Of a stretch of DNA of 64,000 nucleotides, positions 43,990 through 56,400 are shown one piece after another; the first letter of the stretch is position 1, and each line of letters begins with the position of its first letter. Location of the stretch: contig CM055100.1 in the NCBI GenBank assembly GCA_029204225.1, positions 12,041,506-12,105,505 on the forward strand, in the 5' to 3' direction. The notes under the pieces were generated by a model, which made no database searches, was not told the origin of the DNA, and saw only the letters and a program-made list of their open reading frames with translations. This stretch comes from Diphasiastrum complanatum (Eukaryota; Streptophyta; Lycopodiopsida; Lycopodiales; Lycopodiaceae). The position numbers were made by a program, and so were the translations under genes.

Positions 43990-45605
43990 TGAATAGCTTA
44001 TCATTTAACTATCAAGATTATGTCATGTCCTTTTCAACTAGGGAGAAACTTCCAACCTTTTGGGAGTTGTGTGGTCTTCTATTACAAGAGGAGATGAGAA
44101 GGAAGATACTCCAAAGCATGTAGTTGCTTCTAAGAAGAAGCAAAACTTCTAGAAGAGAGCAAAGGTAAGGGCAAGAATTCAAAGCAAAACTTTTAGTAGC
44201 AAGTGTCCAAGTTACAGATTAGAGAAGAGGCAAGCACCAATTTATCATCTACACCCAAGAGGAAGGGCAACTGCAACTACTATGGTACATATGGACATTT
44301 GGTTTTTGAATGTCGTAAGAAGTAGAGTGATTGAAAGGAGAGTAAGAACTAACAAGATCATTTTCTTGAAAAAGTTGCAGAAGAGCAATCTTGTGGAATT
44401 CATCTATTCACAACAACCCTATTATCAAAATCCAAGTTTGGTGGATGGTACATTGATTCTAGAGCCTCGCGCACATGACACCTCATAGAACCTAGTTCTA
44501 TAACTATGAGGAGACACGTGATGGTTAGCAAGTTTGCCTTGGACACAATACTACACATGAGGTGAGGGGCAAAGGCACAATTCCTATGAAGCTATCATTG
44601 GGTAAGGTGAAGGTAATCAACTGTGTGTTACATGTACCAGGGTTGGCCAAGAACTTGCTATCTATTGGTGCCTTCACCTAACATAACATGGGCAAAAGGA
44701 TTGTCGAATTCCTTTTAGGTAGAAGTAGTAGCAACTTCTATCTTTCTAATATATAGATGCCCAACCTAAGCTTTCGAAGGAATAACACCTAAATAAGCAT
44801 ATAGCGGCAAAAAGCCCACAATGGGCAGCTCTCAAGAATTTGGGTGTACAACATACCTACACATACCTAAGGACTTGCAAAAGAAACTTGATGCGAAGTC
44901 CCTTAAGTGTATCTTCCCTTGGCTATAGTGAGGGTGAGAAGGCCTACATGTTGTACCATCTCAAAAACAGGAAGAAGATCTTGAGTCATGAGGATCATTC
45001 ACCCAAAGTATAGGAGCGAGAGAAACATGGAACCAGTGAGTTCCTACCTCTGATTGATTCCGAGGATGAGGAACCTAGTCAAGAGTTTTTGTGAGCCTCA
45101 AGAGCAAGTGCAAGAGCATGAACCTAAACATGCTAGTTCAAGACCTCAATTTGGACAACTACAAGGGGCAAAATTGGAGAAAAGTGAAAAACTATAACAA
45201 TACCATGGGATACGTGGTCACCATCCACATAACCTACCACTAAAAAATATCACAGGGTGCTAAAAGATTTCTTAGGTCTCATGAGAGACAAGAGACTAAC
45301 TTTGCTCTTATGTCCACAATTCTGGAAGCAGACGAGCCATAGTTTTTTCATGATGTCGTGAAGGAAAAGGTATGGTAGAAAGCCATACAAGAGGAGTATT
45401 ACTCCATTGTGAAGAATGACACATGGGAGCTCATTGCATTGCCAGAAAGGAAGCAACCAATAGGTTGCAAGTGGGTCTATAAGGCCAAATTTCATGTTAA
45501 AGAAACTGTGTACAAATACAAGGCGAGGTTGGTGGCAAAAGGCAATATAATGGACAGCCCTTTGCCACCCTCGAGCATTTCAAAACAAGAAAGGCTCGAG
45601 TGAGA
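43990..45605 (+). pseudogene. Decayed Copia gag-protease-RT with integrase deleted
   Basis: Blocks in order on plus are gag VMSFSTREKLPTFWELCGLL (about 44017), a damaged zinc knuckle CNYYGTYGHLVFEC (second Cys replaced by Tyr, about 44270) and damaged protease YIDSRAS (Gly to Arg, about 44450). The GAG-pre-integrase-like LHVPGLAKNLLSIGA follows near 44630. Then the post-integrase segment GYSEGEKAYMLYHLKN (about 44925) and RT start IGCKWVYKAKFHVKE ... KARLVAKG (to 45543). Integrase core and the rest of RT and RNase H are absent. No LTRs were found. Confidence 0.82.
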
Positions 45606-45611
45606 GGGCCT

Positions 45612-46135
45612 TTTCCAATTTATTGGCTGATTGAAAAAGTTATTGAAATTAGACAATTTCAAGGAGCTTAAGATTAATCATAACATGAATTAAGACAAAT
45701 TTACAAGCTTTCTTCAATAAAAACCATTTTTTTACAAATTACTTTTAGTTTTAGTAAGTGCACCTTTGTGTCATCTAGAAGTTCCTTCAAGAGTACAAAT
45801 CTTTTTTAAAGGTCTTTACGTACAAGGTAGAGCCTCAGAGAGGTGGGATTTATGGCCCTTGGGGGCATAAGCCAAGCCCATGGCTTTACTAGACGTAAAG
45901 TCTCATTACATTTTTGCACATTTAATAGCCTAAGCCATAATGCATGCTTGAAGAGTTGCCCGTGCATTATGCTCCACAATTCCGGCATGCCCAAGCATGC
46001 ACTTATGTACACAAGTCCCACGAGTGATGCTCTCAAACACAACTTAGTGTTAAGTGTGTGAACTTGGATGTCCATCACCTCTCCAAAATGCCACATGTCG
46101 TTACTAGTGAGAAGTATTGTGATAAGTAAAAGATT
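45612..46135. other. Non-coding stretch, nothing recognised
   Basis: AT-rich sequence with only shadow-length frames on both strands (45806-46096 minus, 45843-46061 plus) and no motifs. Confidence 0.4.
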
Positions 46136-46140
46136 TATTT

Positions 46141-46400
46141 AAGGTGTGTTCTTGTATTTATGAAGTGCATTGATTTGTGGAAAAGACTCATTATGGCTTG
46201 AGGTCATAAAAAATTAAAGGGCTCCATGAAAGTGTCATGAAGAGGTTGAAGGGCCTCATAAAGGAATCCTTTGAGGTGCGCCCTTGTATCTCTGAAGTGC
46301 ATTGCTTTGTGGAAAATATCCATTTTGCTTTGATATCATAAAATTCTTGAAGGGCTCCTATAAAAGTGTTTATCCAGTTTCAAGGATCATAAAATGTGCC
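46141..46400. repeat. Two-copy 133-bp tandem duplication
   Basis: AGGTG(T/C)G(T/C).CTTGTAT..(A/C)TGAAGTGCATTG and TTTGTGGAAAA repeat at 46141 and 46274, followed in both by an ATAAAA..TT..AGGGCTCC segment. Confidence 0.75.
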
Positions 46401-46443
46401 ATAAAGAAGAGGACGTGTCCACTTGGAGTTAGACATGGATGTA

Positions 46444-46570
<127 letters not shown>

Positions 46571-46717
46571 CAATAAGACAAAATGGATTTTGTAAATTCT
46601 CATTGCTCAATGTTTGCCCTAAAACATCTTTGATGGGAAATTGAAAGGCAGTTGATGCAGGGTTGAAGGGCAAACACGTTGATTATAAAGAGAGAACACA
46701 TGCGATGGAGAGGGAGA

Positions 46718-47995
46718 TGTTGGAAGATGGAGGTGAAGTGAGTCGGTTCGACAAGTCGAAGACTGTGATCGACTTATCGAGCACAACGGAATAAGCCTTC
46801 TTTCCTAATGATAACTATCCCTATCAATATTGAACAAAGCTATAATGACAACAGTCACATTCAATCTTTTAGCAACCAACTTTGAAATCGTTAGCACTAA
46901 AGTGATTTTGTAGCCAAACAATAATGCATTGCAATGAACAGACAAGACAACAAGAGATTTATCAATTACAAACAATCACATAGAGGCAACATTCTGACAT
47001 GATACTAAACGCAATAAGAAGATACATTGATTTAGTAAGTAGCATGTACAAATCAGATGATGAGAGCACAATAACAATTGCGGATTAAAACCTCGTACTC
47101 TAAGCTATCTCTAAGTAACTGAAAAATTATGTCTGATGAAATTCCTCTGATAAGTAGTAAGCGCGAATAGCAATACTCTAATTGAAATCTGAAACTTTCT
47201 AAAGAGAAAGAGAATTAAGCTAAAGTCTTTGATGATCAGCTATTTATACTAAAGCAATTGACGTCTATCCAGTAGGATAGCTAATCAGGTTGCAGATCAT
47301 CATTAGAGGAAGTTTGAGCTCAAAAAGGGCCGCATACGAATTCGTGCCAAAGATCTCTTTTGCATTTTGTCACTATTTTCAACCAATATCTTTGAATCGC
47401 TATAACTTTTTAGTAGTAGCCCAGAAGTATGACATGTAATATATCATTGGAAAGCGCTTGTCAACGAGCGCTTTCCAACGCACCAATTTTTGTCGCATTC
47501 TGATATGGCAATCAAAAGTTATGCCATTTTTAGTGTAGACTCAAAATGTGACTCAAAGAAGTAATGTTACGTTAAAGCCACTATGCAGAAACTATTGGGC
47601 CACATGTACAAAAGAAGTGAATAAAAGTGAATAAAAAATGAAAAAGGAATCTTGACAAAAGGCCCTTTTTGTGTTTAAACTTCCTCTAATGAATAGCTAG
47701 TTGGTTGTAATGCGCTGACATCCATCCAATTAGGACTTCCTAGAAATTTACCTGCAAAGCAGTTAGGGCAAGTATTTAGCTTCACAACAAGTGGAACAAT
47801 TATTGTTTTTCATAGACATGGCCGACGTCTTTGACTTTCTTCGTCGTCGTCGATAAGTCGGATGATGTCTGATATGTCGGAGCCACCTGTAGAGCAATTC
47901 CCGAGTATTTCTGCTAACTGTGTAAAAACAGAAAGAGAACTGCAGAACTGGATAATAAAGTGGATGAAGATTCTACTCTGCTAGGTTCGAAACCA
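46718..47995 (-). repeat. LTR in minus orientation, same family as 29478-30684
   Basis: On the minus strand the segment carries ATCTTCATCCACTTTATTATCCAG, TACACAG..AGCAGAAATAC, TATAAATAG, TTAGAGATAGCTTAGAGTACG, AATCAATGTATCTTCTTATTGCG and ACTTTGTTCAATATTGATAGG, in the same order as in the 29478 LTR. Suggested ends are TGTTGG (46718) and ACCA (47995), but no target duplication was found. It may be a solo LTR. Confidence 0.65.
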
Positions 47996-48147
47996 TTTTG
48001 ATTTACATATATTGTAGCAGTAGGCTAGCTTGTGAATTTTTTTTCGTCTGATTCGTCACTTGAATGAGGTGTGACTCAAACATCTTTGTCTTCCGTTGAG
48101 TCACTCCAAGAGTAGAATAATCCAACAGGAGAAACTTCTGGAAAGAG

Positions 48148-48151
<4 letters not shown>

Positions 48152-48236
<85 letters not shown>
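48152..48236. repeat. (GA)n microsatellite
   Basis: About 85 bases of GA. Minus-strand Ser-Leu frames (48003-48374, 48076-48423) are artefacts. Confidence 0.95.
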
Positions 48237-48237
<1 letters not shown>

Positions 48238-48390
48238 GCAAGGAGGAGGACATGAAGGAGTAGAGGATCGTGAGGATGACGAGGAGGAATAGGAGGATCT
48301 TGATTGAGAGGGAGAGAGCATGAGAGATCGTGAGAGAGAGAGAGGTGTGTACTCATTACATGCATTGTGGCCAACCATCACACAATGAAA

Positions 48391-48640
48391 TCCACCAATG
48401 TTTAAGCCTACCATGGAATACACCTAGTGCCTTCACATGTGTGTAGCTTGCCATTAAATGTGAGCACAATTTTTGAGTTTGACAATATTTCTATCAATCA
48501 TTTTTTGAGTTCGACAAGTGTTCCTATCAAGCTTTTCTTGTCTAAATGTGGGCATAATTTTTTAGTTCAAGAAGTGCACTTGACAAGAAGTGCATTTATC
48601 CACCAATCCACCAATGTTTAAGCCTACCATGGAAAGGGTG
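48391..48640. repeat. 31-bp direct repeat flanking about 180 bp
   Basis: AATCCACCAATGTTTAAGCC followed by TACCATGGAA occurs at about 48391 and 48603. Between them is AT-rich DNA with repeated TTTTTGAGTT(T/C)GACAA. This could be an insertion with target-site duplication or a local duplication. Confidence 0.7.
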
Positions 48641-48828
48641 GCAGTGCAAATTAACATAAAGGATTTCTAAAGAGGCTTAAATTGTGCAAAAACCATTTCC
48701 ATAAAAGCTTTCAGAAAGTTTGATCAAACTCATATCTGCCATTTTGGATACATTGATCATCCTTTACATAATCGAATGGGATTCCCAATAACCTTTCAAT
48801 TGGGGAATCTTGCCACAAATGTGAGGAG

Positions 48829-48965
48829 GTAATAACCTTTCCATTGGGGAATCTTGCCATAAAAATGGCTTATCCTTTAGACAAAAAAAGGCTGAGCCAT
48901 TTTTTTATGTCGTGATTCCCTAATGGTTGAATTAAGGCCAAGCCATTTTTATGGCATGATTTTCT
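48829..48965. repeat. Foldback repeat
   Basis: CCATTGGGGAATC and AATCTTGCCATAAAAATGGC (48841-48871) are mirrored by GATTCCCTAATGG and AGCCATTTTTATGGCATGAT (48912-48961). A 22-bp arm with one mismatch suggests a MITE remnant. Confidence 0.7.
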
Positions 48966-50480
48966 TATGAAAAATCCTTTCTCTAATACATAAACATAAA
49001 CACTTAGGCCTAGAGTGAAGGCCATATTTATTTATCATGACATCTAACTTGTACTAAACCTTTCAACCCTGTGCTCGAGAAAAGGGGCATAGTCTAGGAA
49101 TGGAACTGGCAAATTTTCTCAAAAACTGACTTGAGAGATATAATGCAGGATAATGGATTCTTAAAAACCAATTTATAAATTTTATTTTTGTAGCAAATTT
49201 TATGTTATAGCAAAATATATGTAAGATTCTAAACTATTGTCTTTTGAATATATAGGATGCATGTAGATCATCATTATAATACTTCAAGAAACCACCTAAA
49301 ATTTTGAAATGGGAAAGTTTTACATTGCAGGTGCTTGACCTTTTGCACAAATTTTTAAATAATTTACGTTCGTAAACCTATTGATACGATTTTCGAATGC
49401 AGCATTTTTTAGTTAAGGGTTTTGAAATGCATTATTTTTCAAAAGCCAACAACCATTAAAGGGAAAATTAGAGGGAGGTTTCTAGAGCACTGTTTAAAAT
49501 TCAAACGTATATTTTTTAATGACAAATTTACGAAGGGGGCTCTAAAATCTTTGGTTTCCAAAATGATGCGTGACCTGCTGCTGCTGCTGCTGCTCATTCA
49601 ATTCTAAACTCAATAAACCGTGACATTCATGTGACATGCACCTGCTAAGTTCTAACTTTCTTGCCTTTGAAGAGAATTAAATAAAGAAAAGGCCTGAGGT
49701 CTAGAGGCCCCCGTGAAGGGCATTGCATGTTGCAAAATGCAATTATGACGCAGCCCCGAGGACCGAGGTGAATAAGGGCTGTTTTTGTGTGTTTCGTGTC
49801 TGTCCCAACAATAAAATAAAATAACAGTCATAATGATGAAGAAAAGCAATGATGATGAGTGATGATGAAGTGCGGTGGCCCGTGGTTTGTACTCCAGACC
49901 GACAGGTGCCTCTGCCCTTCAGCCTTTCAGGCTTCTGGCCTCGGGGCCCTAAACTTTAAGGAGGCTCTCGACAAGCCCCCCCGCCCCTCCCTTGGGGCCT
50001 GCGTGAAGCACCTTGATCGTAGAATAGTAGTTACCTTGATACTAGATCTGTACACGTCCATATTTAGCATCACAATAATAGTTTAAATGTGGAAGATCAA
50101 AATCATTACGCAAATCTTGGCCCATGGGCCATGATCTTAGGGCCTCAAAGAATGTACATAAATCTTAATATGTGCATTGTGTATTGATACCTTGGAATGA
50201 CATCATCATCACATGCATTTAATAACTTGCAACCAGGTCCCATTGCCCACAATGCATGCACCATGTCCCCAGTGGGCCAGTGCCCACTCCCTCCTCTGCA
50301 ATTTGGCAAAGTATAAGCATGGAAATAGCATTGTTTTTCAAAACTTAACAGCATAAAAATTTTGATGATTTTTTAAGAGGCATTCAAATATAACTCTGAA
50401 AAGGTTTTTTGAGCACTCACAAAAACCACCTAGGCCAAGAATAACCTACTTAAGTGACACAATTTGTGACAACCATGGTC
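48966..50480. other. Non-coding stretch
   Basis: Nothing coding is recognised. A small (CTG)n lies at 49574-49596 and a C/G-rich patch at 49930-50000. Short frames such as 49859-50086 lack motifs. Confidence 0.4.
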
Positions 50481-50483
50481 TCA

Positions 50484-50675
50484 TCCAAGGGCCCTATACA
50501 AGAACAAGAGTTAAGTTGTGGAAACTAGGGTCCCATCCAAGGGCCATGGATAAGTGAGAGAGCGTCCCAGGAGTTTGCATCGATCCAAGGGCCCTCGTTA
50601 AGTGAAAGGTGTGAGTGACACACTATTTCACCTCACTCTCTCTCACTTAACAAGGGCCCTTGGATGCATCTTTGG
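50484..50675. repeat. Foldback built from ATCCAAGGGCC motifs
   Basis: CATCCAAGGGCC occurs at about 50485, 50534 and (GATCCAAGGGCC) 50582. GCATCGATCCAAGGGCCC at 50577 is mirrored by GGGCCCTTGGATGCATC ending at 50670, with internal arms GTTAAGTGA/TCACTTAAC. Confidence 0.75.
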
Positions 50676-51487
50676 AATTTGAAAGGTGACCCCTAGTTTC
50701 ATTTGACATGCCCAACTTTTTCCTACCCATCAACCATGACTTGCCAAATTTTGATTTGCCTTTGAATGAAAGGTTCTTTCTTTTTTGTCTTTCATTTTGA
50801 CATTTAAACTTTAAATATACCCTTTGAATAAGATTTTTAAAATGTTTTAGCTATCATTCGAACTTCTAAATTATGATGTTTGTATTAAAAAAAAACTTAT
50901 ATAAAAATTCACCTATGAAAGCTCTCTACTAAAATACTAAGATTTTTAATATGCAAAACAAAAAATCTATAAATTAAATGTGAAAAACTATTGAGTTTGA
51001 AAAGATAAAATGTACTTTGGATTTTCTTTGGAATCCCCTCATAAAATTGTCTTTTCTCCTTGAACTCTGGTCTCCCATCTCCAAAGTTCAAGCAAAGACA
51101 CAATGTGCATCCCTCACCAACAAGACACTTTTTCAAGTACACAAATATGACTATAAACCTTTACTTATAGATCATTCAATTATGTTATTGGCCTCACAAA
51201 ATTCTTGGTTGTCAAATGAGAATATAATAGGCATACACCACAATGAGCTACACTAAAAAACAATCAAGAATTTCAACAACATAAAAGAAATAAAATTGTT
51301 AATCACATAGTCGTCCCTCAAAAAACAATAGGCTCAAGTCAACCATAATGAATAAATAAAAAACTCCCAAAAAAGAAAATCAGCAATTTCAACATTAAAG
51401 CAATGCAAACAGGAACTAACTTATCACCAAAGGGAATTAAAAAAAAATTGTTTTCCAAAATACGAGCAATACAAAATAAACTAAACT
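50676..51487. other. Non-coding AT-rich stretch
   Basis: Only short frames (50909-51142 minus, 51017-51256 plus) without motifs, and several A-runs. Confidence 0.4.
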
Positions 51488-52318
51488 AAAACGATGATCT
51501 CTAGATTGTTTTACGGGGGGTCATATCATGGACTTGATTTACTCTACCAGCCTATCTCGACTCAAGTCAGGTCTCTCCAATCGCGAAACTAATTTTCTTT
51601 CCTATGCCTTTCTCATGATGACTTCGTTTATCTACTATCTCCTCCTATGACTGTAATAGTTATTGGCTTTTTAGAGCCCTAGACAAGGCAAGCAATATCT
51701 CTTACTCCTTTGTTTTCTTGGCTACCAAGGAATCCAACTTCATCTTCTCCTGGTACAATTCTAAATGGAATGTTTTTTATCCCCAAAATTTGTGGAAATC
51801 TAGATTTCGTAGAACCCACAAAATCAAAACTAGCAAGCTAAGAGTTTTTTCTTTGAGAATCCTTCAACTCCCTCTTCCTATTCATGCGAACTACAGAGGG
51901 GATGTGCCACATGCCTGCTTTGAATGCAAAATATTTGATGAAGATATGACTCACCTGTTCTTCCATTGTTACGCTCCGCTTTGGAAGATTGTGACTGACC
52001 TTTTTATTGCTCGTTTTCTTACCATGTTTAAGAGATTCAGCCACTCAGATTTATTGTTGAATGATATTACGTTTGATGATGGAAAGGCCAATTCCTTCTG
52101 GCAATGTATTAGGTCACAACCTTGTGGCACATTTGGTTAGACAGAAATAGTAGAGAACTTGGGAATGGTGATTTCTACATCTCCCCTCTACTCCTCTTTA
52201 AAGAGGTTGATAAGCTTATGCTTCTTTAAGTTTTGTTGTTTCTTTGTATTTTGTAAAAAGTCTATAAGGTATGGTCAATTATATTCGAGACAAAACGATG
52301 ATCTCTATATTGTTTTTT
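51488..52318 (+). mobile_element. 5'-truncated L1-type LINE with target-site duplication
   Basis: About 780 bp lie between near-identical direct repeats AAAACGATGATCTCTA(G/T)ATTG at 51488 and 52292. A single-end truncation plus duplications of about 24 bp is typical of target-primed reverse transcription. Confidence 0.78.
51630..52240 (+). pseudogene. LINE ORF2 C-terminus with RT zinc-binding domain
   Basis: The frame 51718-52140 reads NLWKSRFRRTHKIKTSKLRVF, then HACFECKIFDEDMTHLFFHCYAPLWK, matching the zinc-binding (zf-RVT) domain found after plant non-LTR reverse transcriptases: C-x2-C, H, C and a downstream Trp. After the stop at 52140 another frame gives NSRELGNGDFYISPL..., like the usual terminal segment. 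The RT and endonuclease parts are absent. Confidence 0.78.
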
Positions 52319-52797
52319 ATACATGTTTGACAAAGCATACACATTCTCTTCTACAAACAGATTATCTCGATGGGAAGTATGGGCTCAATTTGGGCCCTTT
52401 AAGAAATTTCACTTTAGAGAGAGTATACGTAGAGAGAGAATGTAAAACGATAACTTTTGGTCACCGTTTTCCGAGTTTCCGGCCTTGCTCGTCGTTTAAC
52501 TTGAAGAAACAAATTGTTTCTATTTACAAAGCTTTGCTAGCTTTTAGCCCTCTGCTTGACGAAAATGTTCGCGAACACGAAAGTCAAATGACACGAAGCA
52601 AAAATGTTTGCGAACATCCTGACGAGAAGACACAAACGCAAAAAATTTGCAAAAGAGAATCTTTTGTGGTACAACAGGAGAAAGTCAAACGACGCTACAC
52701 AAAAATGATTGCGACTCCCTTTCTGCCCTCACGCTCCAAAAAGGACCAACAAGATCATGCAAGTACCCAGAAGTACAGATATCTGATCTCATAGCAT

Positions 52798-52805
52798 GAC
52801 GTCAG
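52798..52805. promoter_or_regulatory. Palindromic TGACGTCA (CRE/bZIP-type) site
   Basis: A perfect TGACGTCA lies about 630 bases upstream of the ParB/methyltransferase-like pseudogene start. Such sites bind bZIP factors in plants; use here is inference. Confidence 0.3.
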
Positions 52806-52961
52806 CCTCTAGGTCGTGGCTAATATGCCACTCTTGTAATTCCTGATTAGTTGTAGATGTTTAGTTACTCTAATCTAGAAGTTACACAGAATGACTATAT
52901 ACTTCAGAGAAGGACAAATGGATCCAAGCCATGAACAAAGAGATGGATATGTCAGAAGAAT

Positions 52962-53095
52962 CATCCCTGGATCCAACGCTAGTGCTAGACCCTCAGAGTC
53001 CATTTTTCGTTTCATGGAACTCTAAAGAAACACATCTCTGGGTCCAACGCTGGCGCTAGACACTCAGAGTCCTATTTGCCTCCTGAAACTTTAAG
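52962..53095. repeat. Two-copy 70-bp tandem duplication upstream of the pseudogene
   Basis: CATC(C/T)CTGG(A/G)TCCAACGCT and GCTAGAC(C/A)CTCAGAGTCC repeat at about 52962 and 53032. Confidence 0.75.
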
Positions 53096-53426
53096 AAATC
53101 AGAGTATTTTGAAACGTTTCTGAGTTGTTTTTGATGGAGCATCTGATCTGCTACTTCTCATTTCTCTAGAAGTATTCGTTGAAGAAGCCTTGCACTGCTG
53201 CTTGTCACAAAAAAACTCAAAGTTGTTTTTTCAATTGATCTTTTTGGATGTGAGCCAAGCTCTCTTGTTGAACATTTTTTTGCTGGACCTCGATGGCTTT
53301 CTCTCTGCTATTCTCAAACTTGAAAATTTACCATGTCTAGGCTATTTATTTTTTTGAATTTTAAGCTATTTTCTGTCTTCTTGTCAAATTTCTAAGATGG
53401 TTTTTTATTTGTGATCAGCCAAAAAA

Positions 53427-56400
53427 ATGACCGATTCTAAATATAATCTTCATTCAAGTGTTCGTGAACAAGCCGAATCCACAAACAGTGAAGATACAAT
53501 CCAGCCAATGCAACATAATCCGGACGTATTCCAGTCACAGCTGACAAATCAAATCTCTACGTCTAAAGAGAATGTTGTGACTATGGGTCACGAATCCGTG
53601 CAAGCATCTGGACTGCCCATACAAGAAGAGCAAACGACAACTGATGGTAAGGGAAGCAATATTAGTTTATATGGGAAAGTAATTGAAATAGACATATTAC
53701 AAGACGTCGTTGCATCATTTAGAGTTGTAAAAAGTGTGCCACCGTCTCCTATTCCTCTATGTCATCTGGTAGTCAATGAGGCTATCAGAACAGTTCAAGA
53801 AAACATCACAGACCTTCGAATGAAGTTTCACACAATGGAATATCTTCGAGAGTTGGGAACTTTCTCTGTCTCCATGAAAAGAGCAGGTGCGTCAGAGCTT
53901 GAAGTGGACCAGTACGATCTAGAAGATTGGGGTCCTGTTTGGAGAGAGGTAAATATGGAGTTTCAAGAAGATCTTCGTAACTCACCCGAGTGGCAACACT
54001 TGAGCAAAAAGAAGTACATTATTTGGGATGGCAACCATCGAGCCACCACATGGATGAAAAAGATAAAGCAAGGTATACAAAGTCGTTTGCAGATATTTGT
54101 TCTTTCTAAGATTTTGTTAATTGTTAGGTGCTAAAGTTCCTCTCATCTTTTGGCTCAAAATTTCCACTGAATAAAGCAAGACATATTAGGGTGGATTGCA
54201 CTTTCATCGAGGCAAGCAGATCTCAAGAAGGCGAGCTCATACTTGCTCTACATTCCATCAACAGGTATGGACCTCATTTTAGTGTCACCACTCCCCAGTT
54301 TTATAAGGTTGTTCCTTGTCATGACGTAATTGATTTGTTTGTAGGTTGACTCGCGTACATGTGCCGCACACGTTGTCACATGATGTGTTCATGCTGCAAA
54401 AATTTGGACTATTTGACAAGGCCACACTGTTGAGGAACATACCAATCCAAGATAGATATTGGATGGAAGCAGAAACGAGAATAGAAAGAAAAGGCCAACA
54501 CAAACCTTGGTACAATGTGCCAATGGTAATAGTGGCTCAATTGGTTTTCAAGGTAAGGAAACTTGAAGTTGATGCAGTGTATTTTATCTTTGTGGATGCA
54601 CTGATAATTGTAACATTGTATTGGCAATGCATGCACAGGAAGATTTCACAAGGTTGCTCGATCAGGCAACCTCCAGAATTGATAGAGAGAATCTATCTCT
54701 TGGGGAGTGTCAAGCTCAGCATGACGTGGCCATTAAGGTGGATAATGTATCTAGTCTTCTTTGTTTCAGCCTATGTGGCTACCATTGCCAAGCTCGTGAT
54801 TGATTTAGCTATATATCTTACAGATTGTAATGACTTTGCATATTCATGTTTTGCATCAATAGACTATGGAGGCAACAATAAGGGACAAGGCATACAAACT
54901 ATCCTTCATTGCCAACCCTGGAAATGGAACGGGTTTTTTTTAGATATTGTACAAGATGGATTGGAATGCCAAAGGCCTTGTTGTTATTGAAGGCAAGCTG
55001 CAGATGATCGCCTCCTCCAGTGTGGGACCATCCAAGTAAGAACCGATTCAAGCAACTTTTTTGGATATCTTGTGCAATTAAAATTAGTAATGCGCTTCTG
55101 GTATGTCTTGTAGGAAGAAGGAGATTCTTAGTATCCTGGCTGGAGATAAGGCCACGAGGGACTCTCTTGGGATGAGTAGCGACAACAAGGGCTTTTGAAA
55201 GTACATGTGCAAAGAGACATATTGGTGACACATGACCGAACTCGCAAAGACACTACTATTATTGGCTGTAGGTGAGAATCAATTTCCTGATAAAGAAGTC
55301 TTTCTTCGCATGCAAAGGCAATTGCACTTTCAGCGTGCCTTTGGTGACCTTGTAAAGGACATGAAGAATGTTGCCTTGCCTGAAAAACAGCCTCAAGTTT
55401 TGTTGTCTGCACGGAGACTCACTTACAAGTCATCAGAATACATTTCATTGTTTTTTATTTTCAATGGTATTGTTTTTGAGGTTGTTGAAACATTGGCTCT
55501 TCTCATATGGAAGACGCTCATTATAATGCAATCATACATGTCACAGGTTTTTACACCACCTTGAACAAGAAAAGATAATCGATCGAATGCCTGTGGAGGT
55601 ATGTGAGTGGCGCAGTTTCGACAACGCAACATCCATGTTCCCCATAGAGTGAAAAGATTGGGGAATCATAGCTTGGGAAGTAAATAGATGTTCCTAGTGG
55701 CTAGATTACCCAAAGGGTGAGAGACACAATTGTGAAAATGACCTGCATCTTGAATGGCAGGCATCCCAAAAGGGAAAAAATAAACTATCACCACTTCCAC
55801 CACAAGGATCAGCCTCAAAAACAAAAACAAAAAGGCACATAGATCCTACAGAGCTGAGATCCAAAAAGCGCCTGGATATTGCTATTGATGACCGTGTAGG
55901 CGGCCTTGATGCAACCACGTCAAACCCCAATCCACGTGAAGAGGGCATGCATAGTGACGAGGAAATCAGGCTGGTGGGTGTTTAAACTGCTCTTGGTTGT
56001 TTGTTTGATTCACAAACGCTTCTTCCTTTGTCTTTGAAAAGAAGCTAACAAACTTATTTTGGAATGTAAAAGAGAGGCCTATTCTACCACGAGGAAAGTG
56101 CTGGAAGATGTAAGGAGGATTGCAAGATTGAATCATTACAACGCATCAGGCTGATTTTCCAACATCCTTAGGTGTGAAATTGGTAGATGAACATTCGATA
56201 CCTGCATGGAACCACTTCAGTGAGGATCTGACCATTACAGCCTCCCATCTCACGATGAGGTTTACCACGGACCAGGGCTGGTATGTTACGTGCTCAGTGG
56301 CCGATCATTTTTCCGCAATCCATGTTGCAGCCACCAGTGCAGGATTTTGCTTGCACATGAGCCTCACCCTGATGATTGATAAAGGATATTTGAGGACGGA

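Noticed and set aside
52905-52960. Peptide KDKWIQAMNKEMD resembling the start of a Copia RT
   Set aside because: Only about 15 residues agree and nothing before or after continues the RT; insufficient to call.
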